Both the position numbers and the translations under genes were made by a program. Source: Bradyrhizobium sp. PSBB068 (lineage in GTDB: Bacteria > Pseudomonadota > Alphaproteobacteria > Rhizobiales > Xanthobacteraceae). From it: 64,000 nt of DNA. The notes under the pieces are model-generated. The model was not told the origin of the DNA, searched no databases, and saw only the letters and a list, made by a program, of their open reading frames with translations. This document shows positions 35,526-46,379 of the stretch, piece after piece; position 1 is the stretch's first letter; each line of letters begins with the position of its first letter. The stretch lies in the NCBI GenBank assembly GCA_016839165.1, contig CP069300.1, positions 4,154,001 to 4,218,000 of the forward strand, in the 5' to 3' direction.

Positions 35526-37520
35526 ATGTTCGTTGTGTCCAGGATGAAGCCGTTCGCCGCTGATATCCTGAAGCGATTTCGCCCGAGCCTCAAGAACCAG
35601 ATCGCGATGCTCGGGATCGGCGGCGTCGCCATCATCAGCGTCACCTGCCTTGCGGGCCTCGACTACGCCGCCAATGTGCAGCGCGAGTCGGACGACAGCA
35701 TGCGCTTCAGGGCGCAGCTCTCCGAGCTCTCGGACGGCTTCCTTGAGACGCAGCAGATCGCGGCCCGCTTCCTGAAATCGCGCGATGAGGGTTTAGCGAA
35801 GAAGCTTTCCGCTCGCGTTGCCGACGAGATCGCCCTGCTCGACAAGCTCGAAGCTTTCGCGATGGCTGCGCCGGACGGTGATCCGATCCGGCAAGTCGCC
35901 TCGCTGCGGAGCGGCATCAATCTCTACGCAACGCGCTTCCAGAACATCGTCGGCGCCCAGCGCATCCTCGGCATGACCCCGACAGACGGCCTGCAGGGCA
36001 AGCTGCGCAGCGCGGTCCAGCAATTCGAAGCCAGGGTTGCACAGGTCGATCAGCCGCGCCTCACCGTCCTGCTGCTGACAATGCGCCGGCTTGAAAAGGA
36101 TTTCGCATTGAGTGGCGAAGAGCGGTTCGGCGACCAGCTCAACGAGCGCGAGGACGAGTTCGAGACCGCGCTGGCGGCATCCACCCTCGCCACGAACGTG
36201 AAGACTGAACTGCTCGGTCTCGCCCACGCCTACAAGCTTGCTTTCGCCGGCTTCCTGGTTTCGCGCCAGACGCTCGACGACCAGCTCGACGACCTCAGCC
36301 AGATTTTCGACCGCACCCGGCCGGCGCTGGTCAAGGTCGCGGACGCCGCCAACGTCCGTGCCGAACTCGCGCAGCGCAGGGCCGACGCGTTCCGGCAGGC
36401 CTTCAGCTGGCTGATCGGCATCGTTGCGTTCGTGCTGACGCTGTTTGCGATCTTGTTCGGCCGGCGGGTCGCGGGCCTGATCAGCCGGATGAGTGCGGCG
36501 ATGCGCCGGCTCGCCGAAGGAGATTTCGACGTCGTGCTGCCCGGCCTCGAGCGCAGCGACGAGATCGGCGGCATGGCGCGCGCCGTGGAAAGCTTCAAGA
36601 CCCGGGCGCAGGACAAGGCGCGCGCCGAGCTCGACGCGCGGCGCGAGGAAGACCGCCGCGCGGCCGATCGGCACAAGGCCGAGCTGGCGCGGCTCGCGGA
36701 AGCGTTCGAGGCGAGCGCCGGCAATGTCATCGCAACCGTCTCGGCGGCATCTGAAGAGCTCGCGGCATCGGCCCGCGATCTGAGCGACACCGCCCATCAC
36801 ACCCAGGACCTGTCCGCCAACGTCGCGGCGGCCTCCGAGGAGGCCTCCGACAATGTCAGGCGGGTCGCGGCGGCGACCGAACAGATGATCGCATCGGCTT
36901 CCGAGATCGGACGCCAGGTCAGCGAATCGGCCGACATCGCCAGCGACGCCGTCGCGCAGGCGCAACAGACCGACGCGCGGATGGCGCAGCTCGCATCCGC
37001 TGCCGACCGCATCGGCAACGTGGTGCAGCTGATCGCTGCGATCGCGCGGCAGACCAATTTGCTCGCACTCAACGCGACGATCGAGGCGGCGCGCGCAGGC
37101 ACCGCGGGTTCCGGCTTTGCCGTGGTCGCGCAGGAGGTCAAGACGCTCGCCAGGCAGACCGCGGAGGCGACCGAAGACATCCGCGCACAGATCGCCGATA
37201 TCCAGGCTGCGACACGGGAGTCCGCCGGTGCGATCAGCGATATCGCCGGCATCATCCAGCGGATCGCGCAGATCGCCTCCGATGTGGCCGACGCCATCGA
37301 TGCGCAAGGCAGCGCGACGCGGAGCATCGCGGAAAACGTTCAGGTCGCTTCGGAACGAACCTCGCAGGTCGCGGTCAGCATCGGACAGGTCGCCAGCGGC
37401 GCCTCCAGGACCGGCAGCGCCTCGTCCCAGGTGCTGAGCTCGTCGCGGCTGCTGTCGGACGGCAACGGCCGCCTGAAGCAGGAACTCGACAATTTCATCG
37501 CCACCATCCGCGCGGGCTAG
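35526..37520 (+). CDS. Methyl-accepting chemotaxis protein
   Basis: This membrane chemoreceptor of about 664 residues has a first transmembrane helix ([19 protein letters not shown]), a helical periplasmic sensor, a second helix ([20 protein letters not shown]), a HAMP domain ([20 protein letters not shown]) and a long signalling coiled coil. The hairpin tip reads [23 protein letters not shown], the CheA/CheW contact region. It transmits ligand binding to the flagellar motor. The ligand is unknown. Start choices are ATG 35517, 35526 or 35544; AGGA spacing favours 35526. No che genes adjoin it. Confidence 0.92.
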   Translation: MFVVSRMKPFAADILKRFRPSLKNQIAMLGIGGVAIISVTCLAGLDYAANVQRESDDSMRFRAQLSELSDGFLETQQIAARFLKSRDEGLAKKLSARVADEIALLDKLEAFAMAAPDGDPIRQVASLRSGINLYATRFQNIVGAQRILGMTPTDGLQGKLRSAVQQFEARVAQVDQPRLTVLLLTMRRLEKDFALSGEERFGDQLNEREDEFETALAASTLATNVKTELLGLAHAYKLAFAGFLVSRQTLDDQLDDLSQIFDRTRPALVKVADAANVRAELAQRRADAFRQAFSWLIGIVAFVLTLFAILFGRRVAGLISRMSAAMRRLAEGDFDVVLPGLERSDEIGGMARAVESFKTRAQDKARAELDARREEDRRAADRHKAELARLAEAFEASAGNVIATVSAASEELAASARDLSDTAHHTQDLSANVAAASEEASDNVRRVAAATEQMIASASEIGRQVSESADIASDAVAQAQQTDARMAQLASAADRIGNVVQLIAAIARQTNLLALNATIEAARAGTAGSGFAVVAQEVKTLARQTAEATEDIRAQIADIQAATRESAGAISDIAGIIQRIAQIASDVADAIDAQGSATRSIAENVQVASERTSQVAVSIGQVASGASRTGSASSQVLSSSRLLSDGNGRLKQELDNFIATIRAG

Positions 37521-37531
37521 CGCAACAAACA

Positions 37532-37557
37532 AAAACGGCGCCCGAAGGCGCCGTTTT
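37532..37557. terminator. Bidirectional terminator between chemoreceptor and rplQ
   Basis: AAAACGGCGCC (37532-37542), loop CGAA, and GGCGCCGTTTT (37547-37557) form a perfect 11-bp stem. A-runs on one side and T-runs on the other let it terminate both the chemoreceptor gene and the leftward ribosomal operon ending with rplQ. Confidence 0.88.
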
Positions 37558-37580
37558 CAAAACCTGGGCTCGAGATTGGC

Positions 37581-37997
37581 TTACGCCGCCTCGGCTTCCT
37601 TGTCCTGGGCGGGACCGGAGTCCTGGCCCTTGGCGTCGACGTCGCGATCGACGAACTCGATCACGGCCATCGCGGCGTTGTCGCCGTAGCGGAAGCCGGC
37701 CTTGATGATGCGGGTGTAGCCGCCTTGGCGGTCCTTGTAGCGGGTCGCCAGCGTGTCGAACAGCTTCTTGACCTGATCCTGGTCGCGCAGCTCCGAGATC
37801 GCCTGGCGGCGCAGGGCCAGCCCACCCTTCTTGCCGAGGGTGACGAGCTTCTCGACGATCGGCCGCAGCTCCTTGGCCTTCGGCAGCGTGGTGACGATCT
37901 GCTCGTGCTTGATCAGCGCGGCCGCCATGTTGGCGAACATCGCACGCCGGTGCTCGGCGGTGCGGTTGAGCTTCCGATGAACCTTGCCGTGACGCAT
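37581..37997 (-). CDS. rplQ: 50S ribosomal protein L17
   Basis: This 138-residue protein opens with [20 protein letters not shown], the signature of bacterial L17, and has an acidic C-terminal extension ([15 protein letters not shown]). It binds 23S rRNA near the exit tunnel. It is the last gene of the alpha operon, 117 bp after rpoA, and is followed by a strong bidirectional terminator. Confidence 0.97.
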   Translation of the reverse strand: MRHGKVHRKLNRTAEHRRAMFANMAAALIKHEQIVTTLPKAKELRPIVEKLVTLGKKGGLALRRQAISELRDQDQVKKLFDTLATRYKDRQGGYTRIIKAGFRYGDNAAMAVIEFVDRDVDAKGQDSGPAQDKEAEAA

Positions 37998-38114
37998 TGA
38001 CTTCTTCCTTCTTCAATTCTGTCGCGGTGGTTCAGCGACAAGTGCAGGTGGGCATCCTGCGTTCGCCCGGTAGAATCATGGACGGGACAGCCCGGCCATG
38101 ATGATTGAATCGGA

Positions 38115-39134
38115 TCAGTAGTGATCCTCGAAGCGCTTGGCGAGCTCGTCGATGTTCTCCGGCGGCCAGCCCGGCACTTCCATGCCGAGGTGCAGACCCA
38201 TCTGGGCCAGCACTTCCTTGATCTCGTTCAGCGACTTGCGGCCGAAGTTCGGGGTGCGGAGCATTTCCGCTTCCGACTTCTGCACGAGGTCGCCGATGTA
38301 GACGATGTTGTCGTTCTTCAGGCAGTTCGCCGAACGCACCGACAGCTCGAGCTCGTCGACCTTCTTGAGGAACGCCGGGTTGAACGCGAGATCGGGGATG
38401 ATCTCCTGCGTGACTTCCTTGCGCGGCTCTTCGAAGTTGACGAACACGTTGAGCTGATCCTGCAGGATGCGCGCGGCATAGGCCACCGCGTCCTCCGGCG
38501 TGATCGCGCCGTTGGTCTCGATCGTCATGGTCAGCTTGTCGTAGTCGAGGATCTGGCCCTCACGGGTGTTCTCGACCTTGTAGGAGACCTTGCGGACCGG
38601 CGAGAACAGGCTGTCGACCGGGATCAGGCCGATCGGCGCGTCCTCGGGACGGTTGCGCTCGGCGGCGACGTAGCCCTTGCCGGTCGTGACCGTGAACTCC
38701 ATGCGGATCTCGGCGCCGTCGTCCAGCGTGCAGAGCTGCAAATCGGGGTTGAGCACGGTGACGTCGCCGACAGTCTGGATGTCGCCGGCAGTGACGGCGC
38801 CCGGGCCCTGCTTCTTCACGACCATGCGCTTCGGGCCTTCGCCCTGCATCTTGATCGAGATGTCCTTTATGTTGAGCACGATGTCGGTGACGTCTTCACG
38901 GACACCGGCGATCGAGGAGAATTCGTGCAGCACGCCGTCGATGTGCACCGACTGCACCGCCGCGCCCTGCAGCGAGGACAGCAGGATGCGGCGCAGCGCG
39001 TTGCCGAGCGTCTGGCCGAAGCCGCGCTCGAGCGGCTCGGCGACCACGGTGGCGAACCGGCTCGCGTCCGAGCCCGGCGTCACCTGCAGCTTGTTCGGTC
39101 GAATGAGTTCTTGCCAATTTTTCTGGATCGTCAC
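38115..39134 (-). CDS. rpoA: RNA polymerase alpha subunit
   Basis: This 339-residue subunit has the dimerising N-terminal domain ([24 protein letters not shown]) and the C-terminal DNA- and activator-binding domain ([23 protein letters not shown], then [17 protein letters not shown]). The length is normal for alphaproteobacteria. It sits in the alpha operon between rpsK (129-bp gap) and rplQ. Confidence 0.98.
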   Translation of the reverse strand: MTIQKNWQELIRPNKLQVTPGSDASRFATVVAEPLERGFGQTLGNALRRILLSSLQGAAVQSVHIDGVLHEFSSIAGVREDVTDIVLNIKDISIKMQGEGPKRMVVKKQGPGAVTAGDIQTVGDVTVLNPDLQLCTLDDGAEIRMEFTVTTGKGYVAAERNRPEDAPIGLIPVDSLFSPVRKVSYKVENTREGQILDYDKLTMTIETNGAITPEDAVAYAARILQDQLNVFVNFEEPRKEVTQEIIPDLAFNPAFLKKVDELELSVRSANCLKNDNIVYIGDLVQKSEAEMLRTPNFGRKSLNEIKEVLAQMGLHLGMEVPGWPPENIDELAKRFEDHY

Positions 39135-39263
39135 TTTTTCACCCTTTGCCGGTCATCGGGCCAATCGATCGGCCAAACCTGGCGTTGGAGATCGCGGATC
39201 AGTCCGCGCGGTCAATTCCAAAAACCATCGCGGAGCGGCTGGACGCCGCCCGCGACTTACAGA

Positions 39264-39653
39264 TCAAACGCGCCGACGCTTGCGCGGACGGCAGCCATTG
39301 TGCGGGATCGTGGTCACGTCGCGGATCGAGGTGACGGTGAAGCCCGCGGCCTGCAGCGCACGAAGCGCCGACTCACGGCCCGAACCCGGGCCGGCCACTT
39401 CAACCTCCAGCGTGCGCATGCCGTGTTCCTGCGCCTTCTTGGAGACGTCTTCCGCCGCGACCTGCGCGGCATAGGGGGTCGACTTGCGCGAGCCCTTGAA
39501 GCCCATCGTGCCGGCCGACGACCAGGCGATGGTGTTGCCCTGCGCGTCGGTGATGGTAATGGTCGTGTTGTTGAACGACGAATTCACGTGCGCGATGCCG
39601 GAGGCGATGTTCTTGCGTTCGCGGCGGCGTACGCGGGTGGCTTCCTTGCCCAT
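39264..39653 (-). CDS. rpsK: 30S ribosomal protein S11
   Basis: This 129-residue protein of the small-subunit platform is recognised by [22 protein letters not shown] and the basic C-terminus [11 protein letters not shown]. The ATG at 39653 has AGGAAAGG upstream and is preferred over the frame start at 39677. It lies between rpsM and rpoA, the standard alpha-operon order. Confidence 0.97.
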   Translation of the reverse strand: MGKEATRVRRRERKNIASGIAHVNSSFNNTTITITDAQGNTIAWSSAGTMGFKGSRKSTPYAAQVAAEDVSKKAQEHGMRTLEVEVAGPGSGRESALRALQAAGFTVTSIRDVTTIPHNGCRPRKRRRV

Positions 39654-39720
39654 TTCAAACCTTTCCTGTGATCTCAACGCCGCCGTAGTGCCAGCGGCTA
39701 CACCTCAAAACGCAAATGGC

Positions 39721-39746
39721 GAGTAGCGAATTTCGATTCGCTACTC
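39721..39746. repeat. Hairpin repeat between rpsM and rpsK
   Basis: GAGTAGCGAA (39721-39730) and TTCGCTACTC (39737-39746) form a perfect 10-bp stem with a 6-base loop. The same core, GCGAGTAGCGAAT, recurs in the tuf-rpsJ gap at 52329-52341. It may be a processing or stabilising element, or a dispersed repeat tolerated in junctions of the operon. Confidence 0.8.
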
Positions 39747-39767
39747 CCCACCTGCAATTCGCAAAAC

Positions 39768-40136
39768 TTACTTCTTCTTGCCGGCGATCGCCTTGGCCGG
39801 CCCCTTGCGCGTGCGCGCGTTGGTATGGGTGCGCTGGCCGCGCACCGGCAGACCGCGGCGATGACGCAGGCCGCGATAGCAGCCGAGGTCCATCAGCCGC
39901 TTGATGTTGATGCCGACCTCGCGACGGAGGTCGCCCTCGACCAGATAGTCGCGGTCGATGACTTCGCGGATCTGGAGGACCTCCTGGTCGGTCAACTGGT
40001 TGACGCGACGGTCCACGGGGATCTTCACCTTCTCCATGATATCGGCAGCGTTCTTCTGGCCGATGCCATGGATGTACTGAAGCGCGATCAGCACGCGCTT
40101 GTTGGTCGGAATGTTCACGCCGGCAATACGGGCCAC
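39768..40136 (-). CDS. rpsM: 30S ribosomal protein S13
   Basis: This 122-residue head protein contacts the P-site tRNA and the large-subunit bridge. The opening [26 protein letters not shown] and the basic C-terminal [18 protein letters not shown] are diagnostic. It begins the alpha operon, about 190 bp after adk. Confidence 0.98.
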   Translation of the reverse strand: MARIAGVNIPTNKRVLIALQYIHGIGQKNAADIMEKVKIPVDRRVNQLTDQEVLQIREVIDRDYLVEGDLRREVGINIKRLMDLGCYRGLRHRRGLPVRGQRTHTNARTRKGPAKAIAGKKK

Positions 40137-40327
40137 GGACTTCTCTCCTGTCGCCGCTCCATCACGGATACGGGCTTCTCAAGTTCTTGCTCTCTGCGGG
40201 CTTGTGTCCACAAACGCGAACACGACGCCCTTCCCCTCATGTCCTTCGGGGCCCGGCATCGTCATAAAACTATCCAACTTGGATGCGGGGCTTATTAAAG
40301 GATTCATGTCGGTTTCGTCAACCGCTC

Positions 40328-41206
40328 CTAGCGTTTAGCTCGCTTTTTCGTGAGCTTTTTTGCTGCCTTTTTGGGGGCTTTTGCCCCCTTCCGGGCATTC
40401 GCGGCGCTGGCGGCCTTCTTTGCAGCCTTCTTGGCGGCTTTCTTCGTCCCCGTGGCCTTGGCGGCCGCCTTGGTGGCCTTCCGGGCCGGTCTGGCGGCCT
40501 TCTTGGCCGATTTGGCGGCTTTCTTGGTCGCCCTCTTCGCGGTCTTCTTGGCCGTCTTGGAGGCCTTCGAGGCGCTCTTGGCAGCCCGCTTGGGCTCCTC
40601 GTGCTCCTTCGGTTCCAGCGCGCCGAGCGCGGTCAGGATCCGGTTGATCTCGCGGGTGACGTGCTCGATGGTCATCATGCCATCGACGGTCAAAAGCTTC
40701 CGCCGCTCCGAGTAATAGTGAATCAGCGGCTCCGTCATCGAACGGTACTGCGCCAGGCGCTTGGTCAGCACTTCCGGCGTGTCGTCGAGGCGGACTTCCT
40801 CACCGCGCGCGCGGGTTTCCTCGGCGCGCTTCTCGACGCGGGCCAGCAGCGCGCTCTCATTGACGCGCAATTCGATGACGGCATCGAGCTTGAGGTGCTT
40901 CTTGCGGAGCAGCTCGTCGAGCGCCTCCGCCTGCGGCACGGTGCGCGGGAAGCCGTCGAGGATGAAACCCTTCTTGGCATCGGGCTCCTCGATTCGGTCG
41001 GCGATGATTCCCACCACGACCTCGTCGGGAACCAGGCCGCCATTGGCCATGACCTCCTTGGCCTGCAGGCCGACCGGGGTGCCCGCGGCAACCGCGGCAC
41101 GCAGCATCTCGCCGGTCGAGAGCTGGACGATGCCATGCCGGTGCACCAGCCGCTGCGCCTGGGTTCCCTTGCCCGAGCCCGGCGGTCCCAAAAGGATCAA
41201 TCTCAT
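40328..41206 (-). CDS. adk: Adenylate kinase with long Lys/Ala-rich C-terminal tail
   Basis: This 292-residue enzyme interconverts AMP + ATP and 2 ADP. The catalytic core (1 to about 200) has the P-loop GPPGSGKGT (7-15), the AMP-binding region [17 protein letters not shown] (80-89) and a short LID. Residues 200-292 form an unusual tail of Lys, Ala, Thr and Ser repeats such as [12 protein letters not shown], like histone H1 or AlgP tails. The usual bacterial protein is 180-220 residues. The tail may bind nucleic acid or ribosomes. The gene follows secY in the spc cluster as is normal. Confidence 0.95.
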   Translation of the reverse strand: MRLILLGPPGSGKGTQAQRLVHRHGIVQLSTGEMLRAAVAAGTPVGLQAKEVMANGGLVPDEVVVGIIADRIEEPDAKKGFILDGFPRTVPQAEALDELLRKKHLKLDAVIELRVNESALLARVEKRAEETRARGEEVRLDDTPEVLTKRLAQYRSMTEPLIHYYSERRKLLTVDGMMTIEHVTREINRILTALGALEPKEHEEPKRAAKSASKASKTAKKTAKRATKKAAKSAKKAARPARKATKAAAKATGTKKAAKKAAKKAASAANARKGAKAPKKAAKKLTKKRAKR

Positions 41207-41277
41207 ATCTGCTTCGCCCCCCGGCTAGGTGGGCGAATTCCGCACACCTGTGTTTTGAGTTTGGCGCCGCGCCGCGA

Positions 41278-42612
41278 TCAGCGGCGGCGGCCTCCCCTGA
41301 GCTTCGACTTCCTGATCAGCCCCTCATACTGATGGGCGAGCAGATAACCCTGAACTTGCGACACCGTATCCATCGTTACACTGACGACGATCAAAAGAGA
41401 GGTGCCACCAAAGTAGAATGGGACCGAGGCGTAGGAAATCAGAATTTCAGGAATCAGGCAGACGATCGCCAGATAGATCGCGCCGAGCACCGTGATGCGC
41501 GACAGCACGTAGTCGATATATTCCGCGGTGCGCTCACCGGGCCGGATGCCCGGGATGAAGCCGCCATGCTTCTTCAGATTGTCCGCGGTCTCGGTCGGAT
41601 TGAACACGATCGCCGTGTAGAAGAAGGCGAAGAACACGATCAGCGCGAGATACATCAGCAGGAACAGCGGACGGCCGTGGCTGAGCTGGGTGGTGAGCCA
41701 CTGGAACCACTCCGGCCCTTTGCCGGCGTTGAAGTTCGCGACCGTGGTCGGCAGCAGCAGCAGCGACGAGGCGAAGATCGGCGGAATCACGCCGGAGGTG
41801 TTGAGCTTGAGCGGCAGATGCGAGGACTGGCCCTCGAACATCTTGTTGCCGACCTGGCGCTTCGGATACTGGATCAGCAGCCGGCGCTGGGCGCGCTCCA
41901 TGAACACGATGAAGGCGATCACGGCGACCGCCATCACGATGACGATCAGGATCAGGCCGGTCGACATCGCGCCCTGGCGGCCGAGTTCCAGCATGTTGGC
42001 GAGCGCCGACGGCAGCTCGGCGACGATGCCGGACAGGATGATCAGCGAGATACCGTTGCCGATGCCGCGCGAGGTGATCTGCTCGCCGAGCCACATCAGG
42101 AACATGGTGCCGCCGGTCAGCGTGATCGCGGTCGAGATCCGGAAGAACATGCCGGGGTCGCTGACGACATTACCGGCGCCTTCGAGGCCGATCGCGATGC
42201 CGTAGGACTGGAACAGCGCCAGGATCACCGTCAAATAGCGGGTGTACTGGTTTAGCGTCTTGCGGCCCGCCTCGCCTTCCTTCTTCAGCGCCTCGAGCTG
42301 CGGCGACACGGTGGTCAGCAGCTGGACGATGATCGATGCCGAGATGTACGGCATGATGTTCAGCGCGAAGATCGCCATGCGGTGGATGCCGCCGCCGGCG
42401 AACATGTTGAACATGCCGAGGATGCCGCCGGACTGGCTGCGGAACACCTGCTCCCAGATGTTGGGATCGATGCCCGGCAGCGGGATGTAGGTGCCCAGCC
42501 GATAAACAAGCAGCGCACCCAGGGTGAACCAGATGCGCTTCTTCAGCTCGTCGGCTTTCGCCAGCTGTCCGAAATTGAGGTTGGCGGCAAGTTGTTCGGC
42601 TGCTGAGACCAT
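41278..42612 (-). CDS. secY: Preprotein translocase subunit SecY
   Basis: This 444-residue protein is the channel subunit of the SecYEG translocon, with ten membrane helices. Family sequence includes VYRLGTYIPLPGID near the N-terminus and the conserved cytoplasmic loop GNGISLIILSGIVAELP. The ATG at 42612 (MVSAAEQLAANLNFGQLAKA) is chosen over a longer frame from 42684. It follows rplO after a gap of about 157 bp that contains a hairpin. Confidence 0.97.
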   Translation of the reverse strand: MVSAAEQLAANLNFGQLAKADELKKRIWFTLGALLVYRLGTYIPLPGIDPNIWEQVFRSQSGGILGMFNMFAGGGIHRMAIFALNIMPYISASIIVQLLTTVSPQLEALKKEGEAGRKTLNQYTRYLTVILALFQSYGIAIGLEGAGNVVSDPGMFFRISTAITLTGGTMFLMWLGEQITSRGIGNGISLIILSGIVAELPSALANMLELGRQGAMSTGLILIVIVMAVAVIAFIVFMERAQRRLLIQYPKRQVGNKMFEGQSSHLPLKLNTSGVIPPIFASSLLLLPTTVANFNAGKGPEWFQWLTTQLSHGRPLFLLMYLALIVFFAFFYTAIVFNPTETADNLKKHGGFIPGIRPGERTAEYIDYVLSRITVLGAIYLAIVCLIPEILISYASVPFYFGGTSLLIVVSVTMDTVSQVQGYLLAHQYEGLIRKSKLRGGRRR

Positions 42613-42734
42613 GTTCGGCTTTCTCCCGGAGCCCGCTTCGCCGACGCCCCAAGAACTCGTTCTATCGGGGCGATCGGCAGACACCGGACATTATCTGGTG
42701 CTCGGCCTCGATAAGTCCATCATTCGATCTGCGG

Positions 42735-42759
42735 ATTGCCCGCGCCGCGCGCGGGCAAT
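42735..42759. other. Hairpin in the rplO-secY junction
   Basis: ATTGCCCGC (42735-42743) and GCGGGCAAT (42751-42759) form a 9-bp stem with a 7-base loop on the leftward transcript, 10 bp after the rplO stop. There is no U-tract. It may moderate expression of secY-adk relative to the ribosomal genes, or mark a processing site. Confidence 0.55.
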
Positions 42760-42769
42760 GACGCAGATG

Positions 42770-43255
42770 TTACGCCGCCTCGCCTTCTTCCTTGGCGGGG
42801 GCAAAGATCTTGACCGAGCCGCCGGCCTTCTCCACCGCGGCAATGGCCGACTTGGAAGCGCCGTGCGCTTCGATGGTCAGCTTGGTCTTGATCTCGCCGC
42901 GGCCGAGCAGCCGCAGGCCGTCCTTGGCGCGGCGCAGCACGCCGGCCTTGACCAGCGTCTCGACGGTCACGGTCTCGCTGGCGTTGACCAGCTTGTTGTC
43001 GATCGCTTCCTGCAGACGGTCGAGATTGATCTCGGCGAAGTCGAGCCGGAAGATGTTGTTGAAGCCGCGCTTCGGCAGACGGCGATGCATCGGCATCTGG
43101 CCGCCTTCGAAACCCTTGATGCGGACACCCGAACGCGCGGTCTGGCCCTTGCCGCCGCGACCCGAGGTCTTGCCCTTGCCGGAACCGATGCCACGGCCGA
43201 CACGCATGCGCTTCTTGCGCGAGCCGGCGTTGTCGGCGATATCGCTGAGCTTCAT
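42770..43255 (-). CDS. rplO: 50S ribosomal protein L15
   Basis: This 161-residue protein has the characteristic Gly-rich basic N-terminus [20 protein letters not shown] and, mid-protein, [18 protein letters not shown]. It is a late-assembly protein of the large subunit. It lies 22 bp after rpmD in standard spc order. Confidence 0.98.
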   Translation of the reverse strand: MKLSDIADNAGSRKKRMRVGRGIGSGKGKTSGRGGKGQTARSGVRIKGFEGGQMPMHRRLPKRGFNNIFRLDFAEINLDRLQEAIDNKLVNASETVTVETLVKAGVLRRAKDGLRLLGRGEIKTKLTIEAHGASKSAIAAVEKAGGSVKIFAPAKEEGEAA

Positions 43256-43276
43256 CGCCCTTCTCCTTATCTCTGC

Positions 43277-43468
43277 TTACTCGCCGACGACGCGGACGAG
43301 ATGCTGAACCTTGCTGATCATGCCGCGAACTTCAGGGGTGTCCTGCAGCTCGGCAACCCGGCCGATCTTGTTGAGCTTGAGGCCGATCAGCGTCGAACGC
43401 TGCGAGTGATGGCGGCGGATTGCGCTGCCGGTCTGCTCGACCTTGATCGTCTTGCTGGCCTTGGCCAT
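43277..43468 (-). CDS. rpmD: 50S ribosomal protein L30
   Basis: This 63-residue small protein reads [20 protein letters not shown] and ends [17 protein letters not shown], matching bacterial L30. The ATG at 43468 is chosen because the longer frame gives a non-family N-terminus. It is located between rpsE and rplO. Confidence 0.96.
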   Translation of the reverse strand: MAKASKTIKVEQTGSAIRRHHSQRSTLIGLKLNKIGRVAELQDTPEVRGMISKVQHLVRVVGE

Positions 43469-43502
43469 CGTCTTGAACTCCAGAAAGCGCTGGTCGCGCG
43501 GG

Positions 43503-44078
43503 TTATTCCGCCACCACTTCGGCATCGCCGCCGACGCGGCGCGACTGCAGGGTGGAGACCTTGATGTTGCGGCGGGCGGCCACCGAGCGCGGCGAATCCT
43601 GATGCTTCAGCGCGTCGAAGGTCGCGCGAACCATGTTGTAGGGATTCGACGAGCCGATCGACTTCGCCACCACGTCCTGGATGCCGAGCGTCTCGAACAC
43701 CGCGCGCATCGGGCCGCCGGCGATGATGCCGGTACCCGCCGGAGCGGTACGCAGATAGACGCGGCCGGCGCCGTGACGACCGGCGACGTCGTGATGCAGC
43801 GTGCGGCCTTCGCGCAGCGCGACGCGGGTCAGGTTGCGCTTCGCCGACTCGGTCGCCTTGCGGATCGCCTCGGGCACTTCGCGCGCCTTGCCGTGGCCGA
43901 ACCCGACCCGGCCCTTCTGATCGCCGATCACGACCAGCGCCGCAAAGCCGAAGCGCTTGCCGCCCTTGACGACCTTCGCCACGCGATTGATGTGGACGAG
44001 CTTGTCGACGAACTCGCTGTCGCGCTCCTCGCGCTCCCTGCTCCGTTCGCGTCCGCCGCGTTCGCGTTCACCTGCCAT
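43503..44078 (-). CDS. rpsE: 30S ribosomal protein S5
   Basis: This 191-residue decoding-fidelity protein has the double-stranded RNA-binding-like domain [20 protein letters not shown] and the C-terminal GVGDAEV-type end following [15 protein letters not shown]. The N-terminus carries a highly charged Arg/Glu stretch ([18 protein letters not shown]), common in this bacterial group. It starts at ATG 44078; the frame also offers 44090. Confidence 0.97.
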   Translation of the reverse strand: MAGERERGGRERSREREERDSEFVDKLVHINRVAKVVKGGKRFGFAALVVIGDQKGRVGFGHGKAREVPEAIRKATESAKRNLTRVALREGRTLHHDVAGRHGAGRVYLRTAPAGTGIIAGGPMRAVFETLGIQDVVAKSIGSSNPYNMVRATFDALKHQDSPRSVAARRNIKVSTLQSRRVGGDAEVVAE

Positions 44079-44136
44079 GGTGTTTTCCAATCTCTAGGAG
44101 GCCCGAAGCCTCTTTCCTTGTAATCGTTCGATTCGT

Positions 44137-44496
44137 TTAGAAGCTCAATCCGCCTTCACGCGCCGCATCCGCGAGCGCCTTGACGCGCCCGTGATAGATG
44201 TAGGCGCCGCGATCGAACACGACTTCCTTGACACCCTTCTGCGCCGCGCGTTCCGCCAGCAGCTTGCCGACGGCCTTCGCAGCATCGATGTCGGCGCCGG
44301 TCTTGCCGGCGTCGCGCATGGTCTTCTCCAGCGACGAGGCGGAGGCGAGCGTCTCGCCCTTCTGGTCGTCGATGACCTGGGCGTAGATGTGCTTGGACGA
44401 GCGGAACACCGACAGCCGCGGACGGCCGCCTGCCGAGCGGCGAAGCGCAAGGCGCACGCGCTGCTTGCGCCGGGCATTCGTAACCTTGAGTGACAT
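44137..44496 (-). CDS. rplR: 50S ribosomal protein L18
   Basis: This 119-residue 5S rRNA-binding protein has a basic start ([20 protein letters not shown]), then the family pattern [20 protein letters not shown] and the end [24 protein letters not shown]. It is in standard order between rplF and rpsE. Confidence 0.98.
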   Translation of the reverse strand: MSLKVTNARRKQRVRLALRRSAGGRPRLSVFRSSKHIYAQVIDDQKGETLASASSLEKTMRDAGKTGADIDAAKAVGKLLAERAAQKGVKEVVFDRGAYIYHGRVKALADAAREGGLSF

Positions 44497-44507
44497 GACC
44501 GGCTCCG

Positions 44508-45041
44508 TTACTTCTTCTTGCCTTCCTTGCGGAAGATGAATTCGTTGGCGTACTTCACGCCCTTGCCCTTGTAGGGCTCCGGCGGACGGTAGGCGCGGAT
44601 CTCCGCGGCGACCTGGCCGACGCGCTGCGGATCGTTGCCGGTGATCGTGATCTCGGTCGGCTTCGGCACCGCAATGGTGATGCCTTCCGGGATCGCGTAG
44701 ACCACGTCGTGGCTGTAGCCGAGCGCGAGCTGCAGGTTCTTGCCCTGCATCGCGGCGCGGTAACCAACGCCGGTGATCTCGAGCTTCTTCTCGAAGCCCT
44801 TGGTGACGCCCTCGACGAGGTTGGCGACCTGCGCGCGCGCGGTGCCGTACATCGCCTGCGCGCGGTTGGTCTTGACGCGCGGAGCGACCTTGACCTGGCC
44901 GTTCTCGAACTTCACCTCGACGTCGTCATGCACGACGAACTGAAGCGCGCCCTTCGGCCCCTTCACCTTCACCGTCTGGCCCTCGACAGTCGCCGTCACA
45001 CCCGACGGGATCGTCACCGGCCGCTTGCCGATACGTGACAT
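44508..45041 (-). CDS. rplF: 50S ribosomal protein L6
   Basis: This 177-residue protein opens [15 protein letters not shown] and has the conserved end [20 protein letters not shown] followed by YKGKGVKY. It lies near the factor-binding site of the large subunit. The ATG at 45041 is preferred over the frame start at 45089, which lies within rpsH. Confidence 0.98.
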   Translation of the reverse strand: MSRIGKRPVTIPSGVTATVEGQTVKVKGPKGALQFVVHDDVEVKFENGQVKVAPRVKTNRAQAMYGTARAQVANLVEGVTKGFEKKLEITGVGYRAAMQGKNLQLALGYSHDVVYAIPEGITIAVPKPTEITITGNDPQRVGQVAAEIRAYRPPEPYKGKGVKYANEFIFRKEGKKK

Positions 45042-45054
45042 GCTAAATCCTTCC

Positions 45055-45453
45055 TCAGAACACCGTGAAGAGAACTTCGCCGCCCACATTGGCGTCGCGC
45101 GCCTCGTGGTCAGCCATGATTCCCTTCGGCGTCGACAACACCGAAATGCCGAGACCGTTGTTCACGCGCGGCAGGTTCTTCACCGAGGCGTAAACGCGGC
45201 GGCCCGGCTTCGACACCCGCTCGATCTCGCGGATGACGGGCTCGCCGTCGAAATACTTCAGCTCGATCTCAAGCTCGCTGCGGCCCGAGGCATGCTCGAC
45301 GCTGGCGTAACCGCGGATGTAACCCTCGGACTTCAGCACCTCGAGCACGTTGGCGCGCATCTTCGAGCCGGGGCTCGAGACCTTGGACTTCGAACGCATC
45401 TGCGCGTTGCGGATGCGGGTGATGAGATCGCTGATCGGATCGTGCGTAGACAT
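45055..45453 (-). CDS. rpsH: 30S ribosomal protein S8
   Basis: This 132-residue 16S rRNA-binding protein opens with [15 protein letters not shown] and ends in the typical [20 protein letters not shown]. In model bacteria S8 represses the spc operon by binding its mRNA; whether that holds here is not shown. Confidence 0.98.
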   Translation of the reverse strand: MSTHDPISDLITRIRNAQMRSKSKVSSPGSKMRANVLEVLKSEGYIRGYASVEHASGRSELEIELKYFDGEPVIREIERVSKPGRRVYASVKNLPRVNNGLGISVLSTPKGIMADHEARDANVGGEVLFTVF

Positions 45454-45469
45454 TGTTCCGACCCTCCCC

Positions 45470-45775
45470 TTACCAGCTCGACTTCACGAGGCCGGGAACC
45501 AGGCCCTTGGAGCCGAGTTCACGCAGCGCGATGCGCGAGAGCTTGTTCTTGCGATAGTTCGAGCGCGGACGCCCGGTCAGCTCGCAACGGTTGCGGATGC
45601 GCGTCGGCGACGAGTTGCGCGGCATCTCGGCGAGCTTCAGCGTCGCCGCGAAACGCTCTTCCATCGGCTTGGTCTTGTCGGCGATGATCGCCTTCAGCTT
45701 CTCGCGGCGCGGGCCGGCGTTCTTCGCCATCCGCTTGCGCCGGTTGTTCTTCTCGACTGAACTCTTCTTTGCCAT
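45470..45775 (-). CDS. rpsN: 30S ribosomal protein S14, zinc-independent form
   Basis: This 101-residue long-form S14 has a basic start and ends [19 protein letters not shown] followed by [11 protein letters not shown]. There is only one Cys, so the CxxC zinc ribbon of the short form is absent. It is located between rplE and rpsH. Confidence 0.98.
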   Translation of the reverse strand: MAKKSSVEKNNRRKRMAKNAGPRREKLKAIIADKTKPMEERFAATLKLAEMPRNSSPTRIRNRCELTGRPRSNYRKNKLSRIALRELGSKGLVPGLVKSSW

Positions 45776-45821
45776 GCTTGGCTCCTGGGTATCCGCGTTT
45801 GAGTGGCTTTGGCTCAGCTAC

Positions 45822-46379
45822 TCACTGCCGGAACGGGAAATTGAAAGCGGTCAACAAGGCACGCGCCTCGTCGTCGGTCTTGGCGGTGGTGCAGACCGTG
45901 ATGTCCATGCCACGCGCTTCCGAGACCTTGTCGAAGTCGATCTCGGGGAAAATGATGTGCTCCTTGATGCCGAGCGAATAGTTGCCGCGGCCGTCGAAGC
46001 TCTTCGGGTTCAGGCCGCGGAAGTCGCGGACGCGAGGCAGCGCCACGTTCACCAGGCGGTCGATGAACTCGTACATATGGGCCTTGCGCAGCGTGACCTT
46101 GCAGCCGATCGGCTGGTTCTCACGCAGCTTGAAGGTCGCGATCGCGATCCGCGAATAGGTCACGATCGCCTTCTGGCCGGCGATCTGGCTCAGCTCGGCA
46201 GCGGCGGTCTCGGCCTTCTTGCGGTCGTTGACGGAATCGCCCACGCCCATGTTGAGCACGACCTTGTCGAGGCGCGGCACCTGCATCACGTTGGCATAAC
46301 CGAACTTCTCGGTCATCATGCCGCGGATCTTCTTGTCGTACTCCGCGCGCAGACGCGGCGTGTAAGCTGTATCAGCCAT
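45822..46379 (-). CDS. rplE: 50S ribosomal protein L5
   Basis: This 185-residue 5S rRNA-binding protein contains [19 protein letters not shown] and the C-terminal [20 protein letters not shown]. The ATG at 46379 overlaps the end of rplX by 8 bp, indicating coupled translation; the longer frame to 46475 is within rplX and is rejected. Confidence 0.98.
   Translation of the reverse strand: MADTAYTPRLRAEYDKKIRGMMTEKFGYANVMQVPRLDKVVLNMGVGDSVNDRKKAETAAAELSQIAGQKAIVTYSRIAIATFKLRENQPIGCKVTLRKAHMYEFIDRLVNVALPRVRDFRGLNPKSFDGRGNYSLGIKEHIIFPEIDFDKVSEARGMDITVCTTAKTDDEARALLTAFNFPFRQ

Noticed and set aside
40340..40600. Repetitive DNA as a possible CRISPR or satellite array
   Set aside because: The repetition reflects Lys/Ala codons of the Adk tail; units are irregular and there are no spacers.
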